Assembly: GCA_903890265.1 (NCBI GenBank)
Contig: CAITAM010000298.1
Coordinates: forward strand, 1 to 7,725
Direction: 5' to 3'
DNA length: 7,725 bases
Source: an uncultured Pseudomonadota bacterium
GTDB lineage: Bacteria; Pseudomonadota; Gammaproteobacteria; Steroidobacterales; Steroidobacteraceae
Position 1 is the stretch's first letter. Every line of letters begins with the position of its first letter. A program made the translations under genes and the position numbers. Under the pieces are notes generated by a model. It saw nothing but the letters and a program-made list of their open reading frames with translations, ran no database searches and had not been told where the DNA came from. Below are positions 6,750 to 7,725 of this stretch, in pieces.

Positions 6750-7725
6750 ATGTCAGCTCTCCCGTTAAGCCTCGACAACAGCCTCGAGGTCCTGCTCGGC
6801 GCCACGCCCGAGCCATCGCCCGCCGTGCTGGCGACCATCGTCGCCACCGCGGGTTCGACCTACCGCAAAGCCGGGGCGCGGATGTTCCTCTACGCCGACG
6901 GCAGTCACCGCGGGCTGCTGAGTGGCGGCTGCCTCGAGGGGGACCTCGCCGAGCACGCGCAGGACGTCGCACGGACCGGCACCACCCGGGCGGTCGAGTA
7001 CGACATGCGCGGTCCGGACGACGCCCTGTACGGCATCGGCGCCGGCTGCGAGGGCGCCATGCGGGTGCTGCTGGAGCCGGCCCATCCGGGCTCGCCGGCG
7101 CTCGCGGCACTCGGCGCGGCCCGCGAGGCGGCGGCGGCCGGCACGCCGACGGTGCTGGTCACCGTCCACGACGGCAGTGGCGTCGCGTACGGGACGCGTC
7201 TTGGCGGCGACGACGCCCTGCCTCGCGCGGTCCGCCAAGCGGTGGCCGAGGCGACCCGCCTCGGTGCTTCGGTGCAGGTCGACGAGCGGGCCGACCGGCC
7301 AGCGGCCAGTCCGGGGCTGCGCGCGCTCGTGCACTGGCTCGCACCGCCGCCGCACCTGCTCGTCTGCGGCGCCGGCGATGACGCGGTCGCGGTCGTGGCC
7401 GCGGCACGCGGCCTGGGCTGGCGCGTCACGGTCGTGGACCACCGGCCGCGCTACGCGCGCGGGGAGCGCTTTCCGGGTGCCCGGGTGCTGGCGGGCGACG
7501 CGGACGCCCTCACCGAGCACGTGGACCTCGACCGCTGCCACGCGGCCGTCGTGATGAGCCACCATCTCGAGGCGGACTCGCGCTACCTCCTCGCGCTGGC
7601 CCGCCACCCCCGACCCGACCACGTCAGCCTGCTCGGTCCGCGCAGCCGCCGCGAGCGGCTGCTGGCCGGCGACGGGGCGGACACGGCGGCCCTGCTGCGT
7701 GGCGGGCTCGCCGGCCGGCTGCGCG
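6750..7725 (+). CDS. XdhC family protein (molybdenum hydroxylase maturation), 3' partial
   Basis: The frame stays open from ATG at 6750 to the right edge, giving 325 residues. The family is mostly 320-380, so little is missing. The N-terminal XdhC/CoxI domain shows ATIVATAGSTYRKAGARM, SGGCLEGD (Cys61) and GIGAGCEGAMRVLLEP (Cys100). The C-terminal Rossmann-like XdhC domain begins HLLVCGAGDDA (glycine motif 207-212), has Asp230 in VVDHRP, then VVMSHHLEADSRYL, the usual signature near the end. XdhC proteins bind molybdenum cofactor, help sulfurate it and hand it to xanthine dehydrogenase or related hydroxylases. No xdhA/xdhB or MocA-like nucleotidyltransferase gene lies in the window, so the client is unknown; it may be downstream. 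The gene is divergent from the reductase, separated by 89 bases, and probably has a leaderless mRNA. Confidence 0.92.
   Translation, partial: MSALPLSLDNSLEVLLGATPEPSPAVLATIVATAGSTYRKAGARMFLYADGSHRGLLSGGCLEGDLAEHAQDVARTGTTRAVEYDMRGPDDALYGIGAGCEGAMRVLLEPAHPGSPALAALGAAREAAAAGTPTVLVTVHDGSGVAYGTRLGGDDALPRAVRQAVAEATRLGASVQVDERADRPAASPGLRALVHWLAPPPHLLVCGAGDDAVAVVAAARGLGWRVTVVDHRPRYARGERFPGARVLAGDADALTEHVDLDRCHAAVVMSHHLEADSRYLLALARHPRPDHVSLLGPRSRRERLLAGDGADTAALLRGGLAGRLR

Noticed and set aside
5722..6768. Long forward open frame of 348 codons covering nearly all of the reductase gene
   Set aside because: It lies antisense to a gene with clear FAD and NADP motifs. High GC suppresses stop codons, and the translation shows no recognisable fold or motif.
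6765..7622. Reverse open frame of 285 codons over the XdhC gene
   Set aside because: It is a GC-driven shadow of the XdhC reading frame, which has strong family motifs; the antisense product is Arg/Gly-rich without recognisable domains.
1..7725. A hidden defence, phage, CRISPR or biosynthetic system
   Set aside because: All substantial reading frames are explained by housekeeping-type or general metabolic families; no direct-repeat arrays, integrase, transposase or compositional break was seen.

Overview
The window looks like ordinary chromosomal DNA from a high-GC proteobacterium. A DUF748/AsmA-like envelope protein, a TesB-type thioesterase and extended -10 promoter spacing make Gammaproteobacteria (or a close betaproteobacterium) the best guess. 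This is inference; no rRNA or other taxonomic marker is present. I see no mobile element, CRISPR array, tRNA, toxin-antitoxin or phage signal. Coding density is very high: the only gaps are 83, 2 and 89 bases, plus a 2-base gap between the first two genes.

Layout. From the left edge, three genes read rightward: the C-terminal three-quarters of a GlcD/D-2-hydroxyglutarate-dehydrogenase-type FAD oxidoreductase (1-1069), a RimJ/RimL-type GNAT acetyltransferase two bases later (1072-1650), and a 996-residue inner-membrane-anchored DUF748 protein (1734-4724). The gap before the DUF748 gene holds a GC-rich inverted repeat. The DUF748 gene converges with a leftward pair. Its stop codon and the stop of tesB (acyl-CoA thioesterase II, 4727-5605) are two bases apart and lie inside overlapping palindromes. 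tesB overlaps the end of the upstream leftward gene, a type-2 (thioredoxin-reductase-like) ferredoxin/flavodoxin-NADP+ reductase (5602-6660). An 89-base divergent promoter region then separates this pair from a rightward XdhC-family gene (6750 to beyond the right edge), whose promoter geometry suggests a leaderless mRNA.

How the genes fit together. No single pathway links all six. The FAD oxidoreductase and acetyltransferase are probably co-transcribed. The reductase and thioesterase form a likely translationally coupled pair. The XdhC protein would assist maturation of a molybdenum hydroxylase whose genes are not in view. The more interesting points are the C-terminal OmpA-like end of the DUF748 protein with the only two cysteines of the protein, the inverted repeat before its start, the palindromic convergent stops, and the probable leaderless XdhC promoter. 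I found no convincing undescribed multi-gene system.
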